The translations under genes and the position numbers were made by a program. DNA of 64,000 nt from Amycolatopsis antarctica. Its GTDB lineage: Bacteria; Actinomycetota; Actinomycetes; Mycobacteriales; Pseudonocardiaceae. The stretch spans positions 310,001-374,000 of the forward strand of contig NZ_NKYE01000002.1 in NCBI RefSeq assembly GCF_002262875.1, read 5' to 3'. Position 1 is the stretch's first letter. Each line of letters begins with the position of its first letter. The notes below the pieces were generated by a model. The model worked only from the letters and a program-made list of their open reading frames with translations, searched no databases and had not been told where the DNA came from. Shown piece by piece: positions 1 through 8,968 of the stretch.

Positions 1-378
1 GGCGAGCACGTCCCTGCCCTCCACGGTGATCGGCTCGTTGCGCAGGTCGACCCCGCGCACCACGGCGCGCTGCGCCCGTTCGGTCGGGAACCGCAGCTCC
101 GGCACGGACAGGCATCCCTCGCCGATCTCGTGCGTCTCCGCCGAGAGTTCCACGATCTCCGGATTGATCACATAGCCGGACAGGCCGTCGACGTCATAGC
201 TGAACACCCGCATCCCGACACCGATCTGCGGTGCGGCGAGGCCTGCCCTTCCCGGCGCTCTCACCGTGTCCATCAGGTCCGCCACCAGGGCCTGGGTGGC
301 CTTGTCGAAGGTCTTCACCGGGTCACACGCCGAGGTCAGCACCGGATCCCCGAAGTAGCGCAGTTCGCGCACTGCCAT
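1..378 (-). CDS. def: Peptide deformylase, 5' part (gene runs off the left edge)
   Basis: Removes the N-terminal formyl group from nascent proteins; cytosolic metal hydrolase. The first 126 residues are visible. Motif I GLAAPQIGV and motif II EGCLSVPE (the Cys is a metal ligand) are intact. Motif III (HExDH) would lie beyond the window edge. The ATG at 378 follows a good ribosome site (GAGGGGA) about 6 nt upstream. The gene lies 72 bp downstream of the helicase gene on the same strand and may be co-transcribed with it. Seen: two of three family motifs. Inferred: an intact gene outside the window. Confidence 0.93.
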   Translation of the reverse strand, partial: MAVRELRYFGDPVLTSACDPVKTFDKATQALVADLMDTVRAPGRAGLAAPQIGVGMRVFSYDVDGLSGYVINPEIVELSAETHEIGEGCLSVPELRFPTERAQRAVVRGVDLRNEPITVEGRDVLA

Positions 379-450
379 GACAGTTCCCCTCCCAGTGTGC
401 TCGCGCCGCAGTCTAGAGAGCCCGCTCCGGCCCTGGCGTTCCCGGCCCGG

Positions 451-3400
451 TCACTGGGCGCGCAGCCGCAGGCCCTTCGGCGTTGCCCGGAAACCGGCTT
501 CCCGCAGCACCACGGCGAGCTCCGAGGTCAGCGCCTGTTCGCCGTCGGCGCGCTGCACCGCCAACTGGCCCAGCCATCCGTCCCGGACGGCGCCGGTCAG
601 CGCGTGCGCCGCGGCCCGCAGCGTGTCCGCGTCCTCGGTGAACGACAGCAGCGAGCGCCCGCCCCGCTCCACGTAGAGCACCGGGACACCGTCCACGAGC
701 ACCGCCAGCGCCCCGGCCTTGCGCGCGGGCCGGTGCTTGGTGTCGCCCAGGGCCGCGGGCCAGGACAGGGCGGCACCGTAGGGCTGCGCGGGATCGGTGG
801 CCGCCAGCACCACCGCGCCCGTCCTGTCCCTGGGAGCGCCGGAATCCGCGAGTGCACGCAACTGGTCGACCGCGCCGCGCGCCGCGAACTGCGCCGCGCC
901 GAGTCCTTCCACGACGTACCCGCGCACCACCTGCCCGGAGTCCTCCATCCCACGGAGAACCTTGTATACCCCCGAGAAACCACCGGTCACCCGCTCGGTC
1001 TCCAGCGCGCCCCTGGTGAGTACCCCGTGCCGTTCCAGGAACGCCTCGGTCCGGGCCAGAGCCCGCCGGGTCGGATCGGCGGCTCGGGGCTGCACGAGCG
1101 CCCACCGTCCGGCGACGGTCGGCGGGCCGGTCCGGGACGGCATCGCCGGACGCCCCGCCCGCAGCCGGGCATACCGTCCTCGCGGTGCCGACCGCCGCGG
1201 CTTGTGCGCGGCCCCGCGCCCGGCCACCTGCGCACGCAGCGGGGCGAGTGTGTCGCCGGTGACCACGCCCGCCCACACCAGGTCCCACAGCGCGGCCACC
1301 ACGTCGCCGTCTCCCGGCGCGGCCTCCAGCAACGGGGCCACCCGGTCGGTGAGCTGCCGGAAGAACAGCGCGCCACCATCCAGCGCGGAGACCACGGCGG
1401 CGTGCAGCGGGCTCTCCGGCGGGTCGTCCTCGGGATCCGGCAGCAGTAGTTCGGCGACGTCGGACGGGGCGAGGGCCACCCAGCCGTCGCTGCCCGGCAG
1501 CGCCCCGCACCCGCTCCAGGTCACCTCGCCCGCCGTGGTCAGCTCGTCCAGCAGCGCGGGGTGATAACCGGGGAGCCTGCCCGGCAGCACCAGCGATTCC
1601 AGCGCGCTCGCCGGCAGCGGCGCTCCGGCGAGTTGTTCCACCACCGACAACACGTCGTCGGCGGTCGGCGCCGACCGCAATCGTGCGCCGATTCCGTGCC
1701 AGGCGGGCAGGAACCGGCCCAGCGCCGCCGGTTCCACCGGCTCGACCTCCGCGCGCAGCCTGGCAAGCGAGCTCCTGCGCAAGCGGCGCAGTACCGCCGC
1801 GTCGCAGTACTCCATGCCGGTACCGGACGGTTCCGGACTCAGCTCGCCGCGCACCAGCCTGCCCTCGCCGGTCAGCCGGTCCAGCACGCCGGAGACCACC
1901 GCCGGGCCGAGCCCGAACCGCTCCGCCGCCCGGGACACCGCGAACGGGCCACGGGTACGGGCGAACCGCGCGAGCAGGTCACCGAGCGGATCGGCGACGG
2001 GTTCGGTGAACGCCTCCGGCACACCGACCGGCAGCGCCACTCCGAGCGCGTCCCGCATCCGGCCGGAGTCCTCGATGGCGATGAACCGCTCGGCCCCGGC
2101 GATCCGCACCCGGATGGCCCGGCGTGCCGTCTCCAGCTCGGCCAGCCACCCGCTCTCGATACCGCGCTCGGCCGCCTCCTCGACGGACAGGTCACCGAGG
2201 AAGCGCAACAGGTCCGCGGCGTCCTCGGCGTGCCGCGCGTGCCGGTCGGGATCGAGCCGCTGCAGCGAGCGCTCGACCTCGGCGACGACCTCCGCGTCGA
2301 GCAGTTCCCGGATCGCCTCGGTGCCCAGCAGTTCCGCCAGCAGCGTCGAGTCCAGTGACAGTGCGGCCGCCCGGCGCTCGGCCAGCGGTGCGTCGGTCTC
2401 GTAGAGGAACATACCGACGTAGCCGAACAGCAGGCTGCGCGCGAACGGCGAGGGCGACGGCGTCTCCACCTCCACCACCCGGATCCGCCGGGCGTGCACG
2501 TCCGCCATGAGGTCCCGCAGCCCGCCGACGTCGTACACGTCCTGCAGACATTCCCGCATCGCCTCCAGCACCACCGGGAACCGTTCGTACTTCGCCGCGA
2601 CCGAGAGAAGCTGGGAGGCGCGTTGCCGTTGCTGCCACAGGGGAGTGCGCCTGCGCGGGTCGCGCCGGGGCAGCAGCAGCGATCGCGCCGCGCACTCGCG
2701 GAACCGGGACGCGAACAGCGCCGAACCGCCGACCTCGGCCACGATCAGGGCCTCTACCTCCTCGGGATCGAGCAGCACGTCCTCGACACCGACCAGTACC
2801 GACCCCCCGTCCTCGTCGAGCGCGTCCGGCAGCCGCAGCACGATCCCGTCGTCGGAGTGCGCGACCTGGGCGTCGACCCCGCGGTTCTCCCGCAGCCGTG
2901 CCGCGATCGCCAGCGCCCACGGGGCGTTGACCTGCCCGCCGAACGGCGAGTGCAGAACGACCCGCCAGTCACCCAGTTCGTCGCGGAACCGCTCGAGCAG
3001 CACCGTCCGGTCGTTCGGCACGTGCCGGGTGGCTTCCCGCTGCTCGTCGAGATAACCGAGCAGGTTGTCGCGAGCGCGCTCGTCCAGCCCCGCCGCCGCG
3101 GCCCGCGCCCGCGCCGTCTCGGAGTCCGATGTGGACAGTTCGCGGAGGAAGGCGCCCAGTGCCCTGCCCAGTTCCAGCGGCCTGCCCGGAGCGTCGCCCT
3201 TCCAGAACGGCATCCTGGCCGGTTCCCCGGGAGCGGGAACCACCAGTACCCGGTCGTGCGTGATGTCGGTGACCCGCCACGAGGAGGTGCCGAGCAGGAT
3301 CGTGTCGCCGACCCGCGACTCGTACACCATCTCCTCGTCGAGCTCGCCCACCCGCGATCCTGGCCTGCCTTCCGCCCCCGGCGTCATCACGGTGAACAGG

Positions 3401-5139
3401 CCCCGGTCGGGGATCGTGCCGCCGGAGGTGACCGCGAGCCGCTGGGACCCGGGCCGTCCGTGCAGTTGCCCGGCGACCCTGTCCCAGGTGATCCGGGCCC
3501 GCAGCTCGCCGAAATCCTCGCTGGGGTAACGGCCGGAGAGCATGTCCAGCACGGCGTGCAGCGCGTCGTCGGGCAGGGCGGTGAACGGCGCCGCCCGCCG
3601 CACGACCGCCGCCAGTTCCTCCACCCCGCGCGGCTCCAGCGCGACCATCGCGACGATCTGCTGGGCGAGCACGTCGAGCGGATTGCGCGGGTAGCGCACG
3701 GCCTCGATGGCGCCCGCGGACATCCGCTCGGACACCACCGCGCAGGACACCAGGTCGCCGCGGAACTTCGGGAACATGACGCCCTGCGAGACCGCACCCA
3801 CCTGGTGCCCCGCCCGGCCGACCCGCTGCAGGCCGGACGCCACGGTCGGCGGGGCCTCGATCTGCACCACCAGGTCCACCGCGCCCATGTCGATGCCCAG
3901 CTCCAGCGAGGAGGTGGCCACCACGCACGGCAGGGTGCCGCTCTTGAGTTCCTCCTCGACGCGGGTGCGCTGCTCACGCGACATCGACCCGTGGTGCGCC
4001 CTGGCCACGGTCGCCTCGGCGCCGGTGCTCAGGCCCGACTCGCCGATCGCCTCCGCCGGGAATCCCTGCCCCGCGACCAGTTCTCCCGCCGGAGCGCCAC
4101 CGGTGGCCTCCGCCGCGAGCTCGTTGAGCCGTGAGGTCAGCCGTTCGGTGAGGCGGCGCGAGTTCGCGAACACGATCGTCGACCGATGGGCGCGGATCAG
4201 CTCCAGCACCCGTTCCTCCACCGCGGGCCAGATCGACGGCCTGCGCCCGGCGGTGGCCGGCAGTTCGTCGAGCGGGGCGTCCTCGTCCCCGCTTCCCGGC
4301 TCCGGTCCTGGGGCACCCGGGGCGTCCAGGTTGGCCATGTCGTCCACCGGGACCTCGACCCGCACCTCGATCGTCTTGGCGAGTTCTGGCTGCACGACCC
4401 GGACCGGCCGGCCGCCGGCCAGGAACGCGGCGACCTCGTCGACCGGGCGGACCGTGGCCGACAGTCCGATCCGCTGGGCAGGCCGGGGGAGCAGTTCGTC
4501 CAGTCGTTCGAGCGACAGTGCCAGGTGCGCGCCCCGCTTGCCCCCGGCCACGGCGTGCACCTCGTCGACGATCACCGTCTCCACCCCGCGCAGCGACTCC
4601 CTGGCGGCCGAGGTGAGGACCAGGAACAGTGACTCCGGGGTGGTGACCAGCACGTCCGGTGGGGTACGGCTGAAGCCGCGTCGTTCGGCCGCGGTGGTGT
4701 CCCCGGTGCGCATGCCGACCTCGATCTCCGGGGCGGGCGAACCGAGCCTGCGCGTGGCCTGCGAGATCCCGGCCAGCGGCGCGCGAAGATTGCGCTGGAC
4801 GTCCACCGCCAGCGCCTTCAGCGGCGACACGTACAGCACCCGGCAGCGCCGGGTGGCCGACTCCGGGCCGGGGCCGGCGGCCAGCCGGTCCAGTCCCCAG
4901 AGAAAAGCCGCCAGCGTCTTGCCCGAACCGGTCGGTGCCACCACCAGCGCGTGCTCGCCGGCGTGCGCCGCGCGCCATGCCCCCTCCTGCGCGCTGGTGG
5001 GCGCGGCGAAGGCACCGGCGAACCAGTCACGCGTCGCCGGGGAGAACAGGTCGAGCACGTCCGGCGGACCGGACGTGCTCCCGGAAGCAGCCACGGCACC
5101 ATCCTCGCGCTCCGCACCGACAGTTTCGGCGGGGGTCAC
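451..5139 (-). CDS. lhr: Lhr-type large superfamily 2 ATP-dependent helicase
   Basis: A 1562-residue protein of the long actinobacterial Lhr type, a 3'-5' nucleic acid translocase linked in mycobacteria to DNA damage responses. Walker A APTGSGKT lies at about 68-75, a DEVH box near 190, SAT (GLSATVRP) near 225, and the helicase C-terminal motifs (VATSSLELGIDMG, QRVGRAGHQ) near 410-445. The Lhr core is followed by the long C-terminal region typical of the family. The start chosen is GTG at 5139; no strong Shine-Dalgarno sequence is visible, so the first residues are uncertain. It diverges from the Hsp70 gene across 144 bp. Family assignment is firm; substrate and role here are inferred from homologues. 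Confidence 0.95.
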   Translation of the reverse strand: MTPAETVGAEREDGAVAASGSTSGPPDVLDLFSPATRDWFAGAFAAPTSAQEGAWRAAHAGEHALVVAPTGSGKTLAAFLWGLDRLAAGPGPESATRRCRVLYVSPLKALAVDVQRNLRAPLAGISQATRRLGSPAPEIEVGMRTGDTTAAERRGFSRTPPDVLVTTPESLFLVLTSAARESLRGVETVIVDEVHAVAGGKRGAHLALSLERLDELLPRPAQRIGLSATVRPVDEVAAFLAGGRPVRVVQPELAKTIEVRVEVPVDDMANLDAPGAPGPEPGSGDEDAPLDELPATAGRRPSIWPAVEERVLELIRAHRSTIVFANSRRLTERLTSRLNELAAEATGGAPAGELVAGQGFPAEAIGESGLSTGAEATVARAHHGSMSREQRTRVEEELKSGTLPCVVATSSLELGIDMGAVDLVVQIEAPPTVASGLQRVGRAGHQVGAVSQGVMFPKFRGDLVSCAVVSERMSAGAIEAVRYPRNPLDVLAQQIVAMVALEPRGVEELAAVVRRAAPFTALPDDALHAVLDMLSGRYPSEDFGELRARITWDRVAGQLHGRPGSQRLAVTSGGTIPDRGLFTVMTPGAEGRPGSRVGELDEEMVYESRVGDTILLGTSSWRVTDITHDRVLVVPAPGEPARMPFWKGDAPGRPLELGRALGAFLRELSTSDSETARARAAAAGLDERARDNLLGYLDEQREATRHVPNDRTVLLERFRDELGDWRVVLHSPFGGQVNAPWALAIAARLRENRGVDAQVAHSDDGIVLRLPDALDEDGGSVLVGVEDVLLDPEEVEALIVAEVGGSALFASRFRECAARSLLLPRRDPRRRTPLWQQRQRASQLLSVAAKYERFPVVLEAMRECLQDVYDVGGLRDLMADVHARRIRVVEVETPSPSPFARSLLFGYVGMFLYETDAPLAERRAAALSLDSTLLAELLGTEAIRELLDAEVVAEVERSLQRLDPDRHARHAEDAADLLRFLGDLSVEEAAERGIESGWLAELETARRAIRVRIAGAERFIAIEDSGRMRDALGVALPVGVPEAFTEPVADPLGDLLARFARTRGPFAVSRAAERFGLGPAVVSGVLDRLTGEGRLVRGELSPEPSGTGMEYCDAAVLRRLRRSSLARLRAEVEPVEPAALGRFLPAWHGIGARLRSAPTADDVLSVVEQLAGAPLPASALESLVLPGRLPGYHPALLDELTTAGEVTWSGCGALPGSDGWVALAPSDVAELLLPDPEDDPPESPLHAAVVSALDGGALFFRQLTDRVAPLLEAAPGDGDVVAALWDLVWAGVVTGDTLAPLRAQVAGRGAAHKPRRSAPRGRYARLRAGRPAMPSRTGPPTVAGRWALVQPRAADPTRRALARTEAFLERHGVLTRGALETERVTGGFSGVYKVLRGMEDSGQVVRGYVVEGLGAAQFAARGAVDQLRALADSGAPRDRTGAVVLAATDPAQPYGAALSWPAALGDTKHRPARKAGALAVLVDGVPVLYVERGGRSLLSFTEDADTLRAAAHALTGAVRDGWLGQLAVQRADGEQALTSELAVVLREAGFRATPKGLRLRAQ

Positions 5140-5283
5140 CGATCCGGCGGGCCCGTCCCCGTCCGGGGCACGGGCATGGCAGCATCATCGCGGAGCTGGG
5201 CGGATCGTGCCGGTCGCGGCCGGCGGGGCGCGGCGGGCCGCACGGGGCATCCCTGCCCGGCACACGACATGCGAGGGAGAGCT

Positions 5284-7179
5284 GTGCGGGTCCTTTCGGT
5301 GGATCTCGGTACGTCCAACACGGTGGCGGTGCTGTCCGCACACGGACGTGCGCCACGGGTGGTCGAGGTGGACGGCTCGGCGACCATGCCCTCCGCCGTG
5401 TTCGCGGGCGAGGACGGCACGCTGATGATCGGCCGGGACGCCGAACGTCGCGCGCGTCTGGACCCGACCCGTTTCGAGCCCAACCCGAAGCGCCGCGTGG
5501 ACGAGCAGACGCTGCTGCTCGGCGACGACATCGTCCCGGTGAACGAGGCGCTCGCGGCGATCCTGCGCCGGGTGCTGGAGGAGACCTCCCGCCAGCTCGG
5601 CGGGGACCAGCCCGACGAGGTGCGGCTGACCCACCCCGCGCAGTGGGGGCCGGTGCGGCGCAACGTGCTGCTCTCCTCCGCGCGCCTGGCGGGCATGGGC
5701 CGGGCCGTGTCCCTGGTCCCGGAGCCGGTGGCCGCGGCCGCGCACTTCGCCTCGTTCCCCGGCAAGACGCTCGCCCCCGGTCAGGCGCTCGCCGTCTACG
5801 ACCTCGGCGCGGGCACCTTCGACGTCGCGGTCGTCGGCGCCACCCAGAACGGGTTCACCGTGCTCGCCGAGGACGGTCTGCCCGATCTCGGCGGGCTGGA
5901 CGTCGACCAGGCCCTGCTGGTGCACGTGGGCCGCGAGGTCTCGCACCGCGATCCGCAGCGCTGGCAGCGACTGCTGCGCCCGGAGTCCACCCCGGACCGG
6001 CGGACCCGGCGCGCGCTGCAGGAGGACGTCAAGGCGGCGAAGGAGGCGCTCTCCCGGCATCCGCAGACCGAGGTGCCGATGCCGGAACCCTTCGCCGACG
6101 TGCTCGTCACCAGAGCGGAGCTCGAGGCGCTGGTCCGGCCGGCGATGCTGCGCAGTGTCGAACTACTGGCCAGGACGGTCCGCTCGGCCGGTCTGGCACC
6201 CGAGCACCTGGCGGGCATCTACCTGGTCGGCGGTTCGAGCAGGCTGCCGCTGGTCGGTACGATGATCGCCGAGAAGCTGGGGGTCGTCCCGGCGAGCCTC
6301 GACCAGCCCGAGACGGCGGTGGCGCTCGGTGCCCACCATGTCGCCGCCGACGGCCTCAGCATGCGGACACAGAACGTCGAGGGGCAGGTCGCCGCCACCG
6401 GGACGTACCCACAGACCGCACCGCACCGCACCGGACCGCATGCCGCCCAGGCACCCCCGCCCCCCGGCGGCTACCAGGGGGCACCGCAGTACGGCGGCTA
6501 CCAGGGCGGCGGCCCCGGCGGACCCGGTGCGTCCGGACAGCAGGCGCCGTCGAACTTCCCCAGTTTCCCGGTGGCGAAGGAGACGGAGAGCGGAGCGGGC
6601 GGCCGGAAGAAGCTGCTGATCGGCATCGCGGTGGCCGCCGTGCTGCTGATCGGTGGTGTGGCCGCGTTCTTCCTCGTGCCCTCAGGATCCGCGGCCGCCA
6701 CCTACACCGCGCAGGAGTGCGCGCAACCCGGCCAGGCCGACGACAAGGGCTTCACCGGCTGCCTGCGCCAGCTCGCGGGCGGGGTCGCCGACGGGCAGTG
6801 CGTCACCGGCGCCGGAAACAGTCCCGCCGCTCCCGACCAGGAGAATCTCGGTGTCACCGCTACCTGCTCGGCTCCCGGGCTGGCCGGGGCTCAGGTCACC
6901 TACATCCACGGCAGCTCACCCGACCTGCTCTCGCAATACACCGACGGACTGCTCAGCTCCACCGGAGGCGATCAGGTGCAGGCCGACTGGAAGGGCAACG
7001 GGCTGACCGGCCGGTACACCGCGGCCGCGGGGCGCAACTCCTCGGTGCTGGTCTTCACCGTGCCGGATCGCCCGCTCGTCGGGTTCATCTACCAGGTGAA
7101 CTCCACCGACCAGCCGACCGCGTCCAGTCCTTCGGCGATCTCGGACTACTTCGAGCAGAACATCCAGCCGGGGGAGTAA
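5284..7179 (+). CDS. Membrane-anchored Hsp70-like protein with extracytoplasmic domain
   Basis: A 631-residue protein. Residues 1 to about 360 form an Hsp70/actin-type ATPase domain: phosphate-1 loop VDLGTSNTVAV at 5-15, phosphate-2 loop YDLGAGTFDVAV near 171-182, adenosine motif YLVGGSSRLP near 312. The usual peptide-binding domain is absent. Instead there is a Pro/Gly/Tyr/Gln-rich linker (about 360-438), one membrane span (about 442-466) and a C-terminal domain of about 165 residues predicted outside the cell, containing four cysteines. The GTG start has a GGGAGAG ribosome site 3-5 nt upstream; an in-frame ATG at 5269 is the alternative. Similar Hsp70-TM proteins occur in actinobacteria but their function is not established. 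I infer a sensor or scaffold role, not a classical chaperone. Confidence 0.88.
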   Translation: MRVLSVDLGTSNTVAVLSAHGRAPRVVEVDGSATMPSAVFAGEDGTLMIGRDAERRARLDPTRFEPNPKRRVDEQTLLLGDDIVPVNEALAAILRRVLEETSRQLGGDQPDEVRLTHPAQWGPVRRNVLLSSARLAGMGRAVSLVPEPVAAAAHFASFPGKTLAPGQALAVYDLGAGTFDVAVVGATQNGFTVLAEDGLPDLGGLDVDQALLVHVGREVSHRDPQRWQRLLRPESTPDRRTRRALQEDVKAAKEALSRHPQTEVPMPEPFADVLVTRAELEALVRPAMLRSVELLARTVRSAGLAPEHLAGIYLVGGSSRLPLVGTMIAEKLGVVPASLDQPETAVALGAHHVAADGLSMRTQNVEGQVAATGTYPQTAPHRTGPHAAQAPPPPGGYQGAPQYGGYQGGGPGGPGASGQQAPSNFPSFPVAKETESGAGGRKKLLIGIAVAAVLLIGGVAAFFLVPSGSAAATYTAQECAQPGQADDKGFTGCLRQLAGGVADGQCVTGAGNSPAAPDQENLGVTATCSAPGLAGAQVTYIHGSSPDLLSQYTDGLLSSTGGDQVQADWKGNGLTGRYTAAAGRNSSVLVFTVPDRPLVGFIYQVNSTDQPTASSPSAISDYFEQNIQPGE

Positions 7180-7182
7180 CGG

Positions 7183-7311
7183 CTACCGCTTGCCGCCGCC
7201 GTTGCGCTTCCACTGCAGGATGAGCACCACCAGCACGGAGACCAGTGCCGCGATCGAGGCCAGCGTCAGTGCGGTCGAACCCCAGCTCGGCATGTCCTGG
7301 GCGATGTCCAT
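7183..7311 (-). CDS. Small single-span membrane protein (42 aa), unknown
   Basis: A 42-residue ORF ending 3 bp past the Hsp70 stop on the opposite strand. It has one hydrophobic segment (residues about 12-34, STALTLASIAALVSVLVVLI) and a basic tail (KRNGGGKR), giving a probable N-out, C-in topology. There is no ribosome site; a TACCGT hexamer 6 nt before the ATG suggests a leaderless message. It diverges from the DUF3046 gene. I do not recognise the family. Support comes from the membrane segment, the promoter-like hexamer and the fit between neighbours. Confidence 0.6.
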   Translation of the reverse strand: MDIAQDMPSWGSTALTLASIAALVSVLVVLILQWKRNGGGKR

Positions 7312-7317
7312 GCGGCC

Positions 7318-7346
7318 ACGGTACCCATCCCGGTCGCGGTTACGCT
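7318..7346. promoter_or_regulatory. Divergent pair of leaderless -10 elements
   Basis: On the minus strand TACCGT (7318-7323) lies 6 nt before the ATG of the 42-aa protein. On the plus strand TACGCT (7341-7346) lies exactly 7 nt before the ATG of the DUF3046 gene. TAnnnT about 7 nt before a start codon, without a Shine-Dalgarno sequence, is the known arrangement of leaderless actinobacterial transcripts. Inference from pattern only. Confidence 0.55.
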
Positions 7347-7353
7347 GGAACCG

Positions 7354-7548
7354 ATGCGAATCACGGTGTTCCGGCGGTTGATGTCGGAGGAGTTCGGCGC
7401 GTTGCGGGCCGAGACCCTGAGCAGCGACCACGTCCTCAGCGGTCTCGGCGGCCGTACCGTCGAGCAGGCCCTGTCCGCCGGGGTGTCGCCGAAAACGATC
7501 TGGGGCGAGGTCTGCTTCGCGTTCGACGTCCCGGCGGAGCGGCGTTAG
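7354..7548 (+). CDS. DUF3046 family protein next to recA
   Basis: A 64-residue protein beginning MRITVFRRLMSEEFG and containing the conserved DHVL and WGEVCFAFDVP segments of DUF3046. This family is found next to recA across actinobacteria (the M. tuberculosis equivalent is Rv2738c); its function is unknown. The gene lies 60 bp before the LexA box of recA, in the same direction. No ribosome site precedes the ATG, but a TACGCT hexamer lies 7 nt upstream, so a leaderless message is likely. Confidence 0.85.
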   Translation: MRITVFRRLMSEEFGALRAETLSSDHVLSGLGGRTVEQALSAGVSPKTIWGEVCFAFDVPAERR

Positions 7549-7608
7549 CGGCGGTGCCCGCTCCGGACGGCCGGAAAAGTCTACGCGGAGGGTGTGTCAC
7601 TCCGGAGG

Positions 7609-7624
7609 TCGAACAGGTGTTCGG
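7609..7624. promoter_or_regulatory. LexA (SOS) box of recA
   Basis: TCGAACAGGTGTTCGG matches the actinobacterial LexA consensus TCGAAC-N4-GTTCGA at 11 of 12 specified positions. A possible -10 hexamer TAAGGT starts 2 nt after it (7626-7631), which would place the operator in the promoter spacer, as expected for repression. It lies 154 bp before the recA ATG. Confidence 0.88.
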
Positions 7625-7632
7625 CTAAGGTG

Positions 7633-7641
7633 TTGTCCACA
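7633..7641 (+). promoter_or_regulatory. Perfect DnaA box in the recA control region
   Basis: TTGTCCACA is the preferred actinobacterial DnaA box, 9 of 9. It sits 8 bp downstream of the LexA box. A single box can occur by chance, but two more perfect copies lie at the nrdR promoter in this window. Confidence 0.5.
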
Positions 7642-7682
7642 TCGGGGTCAACGATCCACAGATCGCCGCCTAGGGCCTGGAA

Positions 7683-7705
7683 TTGTCGGCCCCCGCCCGT
7701 AGCGT
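7683..7705 (+). promoter_or_regulatory. PafBC/RecA-NDp type promoter of recA
   Basis: TTGTCGGCC (7683-7691), an 8-bp spacer, then TAGCGT (7700-7705). This fits the known LexA-independent damage promoter consensus TTGTCRgtg-N8-TAnnnT in the TTGTCRG core, spacing and -10 element. A start near 7712 would give a leader of about 66 nt. Together with the upstream LexA-controlled promoter, recA has the dual control known in mycobacteria. Confidence 0.82.
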
Positions 7706-7777
7706 CGCCGACGACAGCTTCAGACAGCTCCGCACAAGCCAAACAGCCCCACAGGCTCAATCAGCGAGGTGGTTTTC

Positions 7778-8818
7778 ATGCCGGCAGCACCGGACAGGGA
7801 CAAGGCGCTCGAGCTCGCCCTTGCGCAGATCGACAAGCAGTACGGCAAGGGATCCGTGATGCGCCTGGGCGATGAGGGCCGTGCCCCCATCGCGGTGATC
7901 CCGACCGGCGCCATCGCCCTCGACATCGCCCTCGGCATCGGCGGGCTGCCCCGCGGCCGGGTGGTCGAGGTGTACGGGCCGGAGTCCTCCGGTAAGACCA
8001 CCGTCGCGCTGCACGCGGTCGCCAACGCGCAGAAGGCCGGCGGCATCGCCGCCTTCATCGACGCGGAGCACGCGCTCGACCCGGAGTACGCCAAGGCTCT
8101 CGGCGTGGACACCGACGCGCTGCTGGTGTCCCAGCCGGACACCGGTGAGCAGGCGCTGGAGATCGCGGACATGCTGATCCGCTCCGGCGCGCTCGACATC
8201 CTGGTCATCGACTCGGTGGCCGCACTCGTGCCGCGCGCGGAGATCGAGGGCGAGATGGGTGACTCGCACGTGGGCCTGCAGGCCCGGCTGATGAGCCAGG
8301 CGCTGCGCAAGATCACCGGTGCCATGCACAACTCGGGCACCACAGCGATCTTCATCAATCAGTTGCGCGAGAAGATCGGCGTGATGTTCGGTTCCCCGGA
8401 GACCACCACCGGTGGCAAGGCGCTGAAGTTCTACGCCTCGGTCCGGCTGGACGTCCGCCGGATCGAGACGCTCAAGGACGGTGGCGAGCCGGTCGGCAAC
8501 CGCACCCGGGTCAAGGTCGTCAAGAACAAGGTCGCGCCGCCGTTCAAGCAGGCCGAGTTCGACATCCTGTACGGCAAGGGCGTCTCCCGCGAGGGTTCGC
8601 TCATCGACATGGGCGTCGATCAGGGCATCCTGCGCAAGTCCGGTGCCTGGTACACCTACGAGGGCGATCAGCTCGGTCAGGGCAAGGAGAACGCCCGTAA
8701 GTTCCTGCTGGACAACCCGGACATCGCCAACGAGGTCGAGAAGCGCATCAAGGACAAGCTGGGCATCGGGGCGAAGCTGGACGAGGACGAGATCGTCCCC
8801 GCCCCGGTGGACTTCTGA
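7778..8818 (+). CDS. recA: Recombinase RecA
   Basis: A 346-residue DNA-dependent ATPase that forms the strand-exchange filament and triggers LexA self-cleavage. Walker [10 protein letters not shown] is at 68-76; Walker B ([12 protein letters not shown]), loop 1 and loop 2 regions ([21 protein letters not shown]) follow. There is no intein. The start is ATG 7778, preceded by GAGGTGG; an in-frame GTG at 7769 lies inside that ribosome site and is rejected. recX follows after 150 bp. Regulation: LexA box, PafBC-type promoter and a DnaA box upstream. Confidence 0.99.
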   Translation: MPAAPDRDKALELALAQIDKQYGKGSVMRLGDEGRAPIAVIPTGAIALDIALGIGGLPRGRVVEVYGPESSGKTTVALHAVANAQKAGGIAAFIDAEHALDPEYAKALGVDTDALLVSQPDTGEQALEIADMLIRSGALDILVIDSVAALVPRAEIEGEMGDSHVGLQARLMSQALRKITGAMHNSGTTAIFINQLREKIGVMFGSPETTTGGKALKFYASVRLDVRRIETLKDGGEPVGNRTRVKVVKNKVAPPFKQAEFDILYGKGVSREGSLIDMGVDQGILRKSGAWYTYEGDQLGQGKENARKFLLDNPDIANEVEKRIKDKLGIGAKLDEDEIVPAPVDF

Positions 8819-8822
8819 TCCG

Positions 8823-8913
8823 GCAGGGATCTCTGACCCTGCAGTGAGAACGGCCGGTCCGGTGGGTGTGCCGATGCTGTGCATCCACCGGTGTGCGGCC
8901 GAGGTCGGACCGG
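8823..8913 (+). other. Structured recA-recX spacer (hairpins)
   Basis: A 6-bp hairpin (GCAGGG at 8823-8828 with CCCTGC at 8837-8842) lies 5 bp after the recA stop. A larger inverted repeat follows: CCGGTCCG at 8854-8861 with CGGACCGG at 8906-8913, enclosing GGTGG/CCACC. There is no T-run. It could attenuate read-through so that recX is made at lower level than recA, as reported for other recA-recX pairs. Function is inferred. Confidence 0.4.
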
Positions 8914-8968
8914 ATCCGGTATGGCGCCGCCGCGCCCGGAACGGTCTGTCAGAAGGGGTGTTTCCGGC

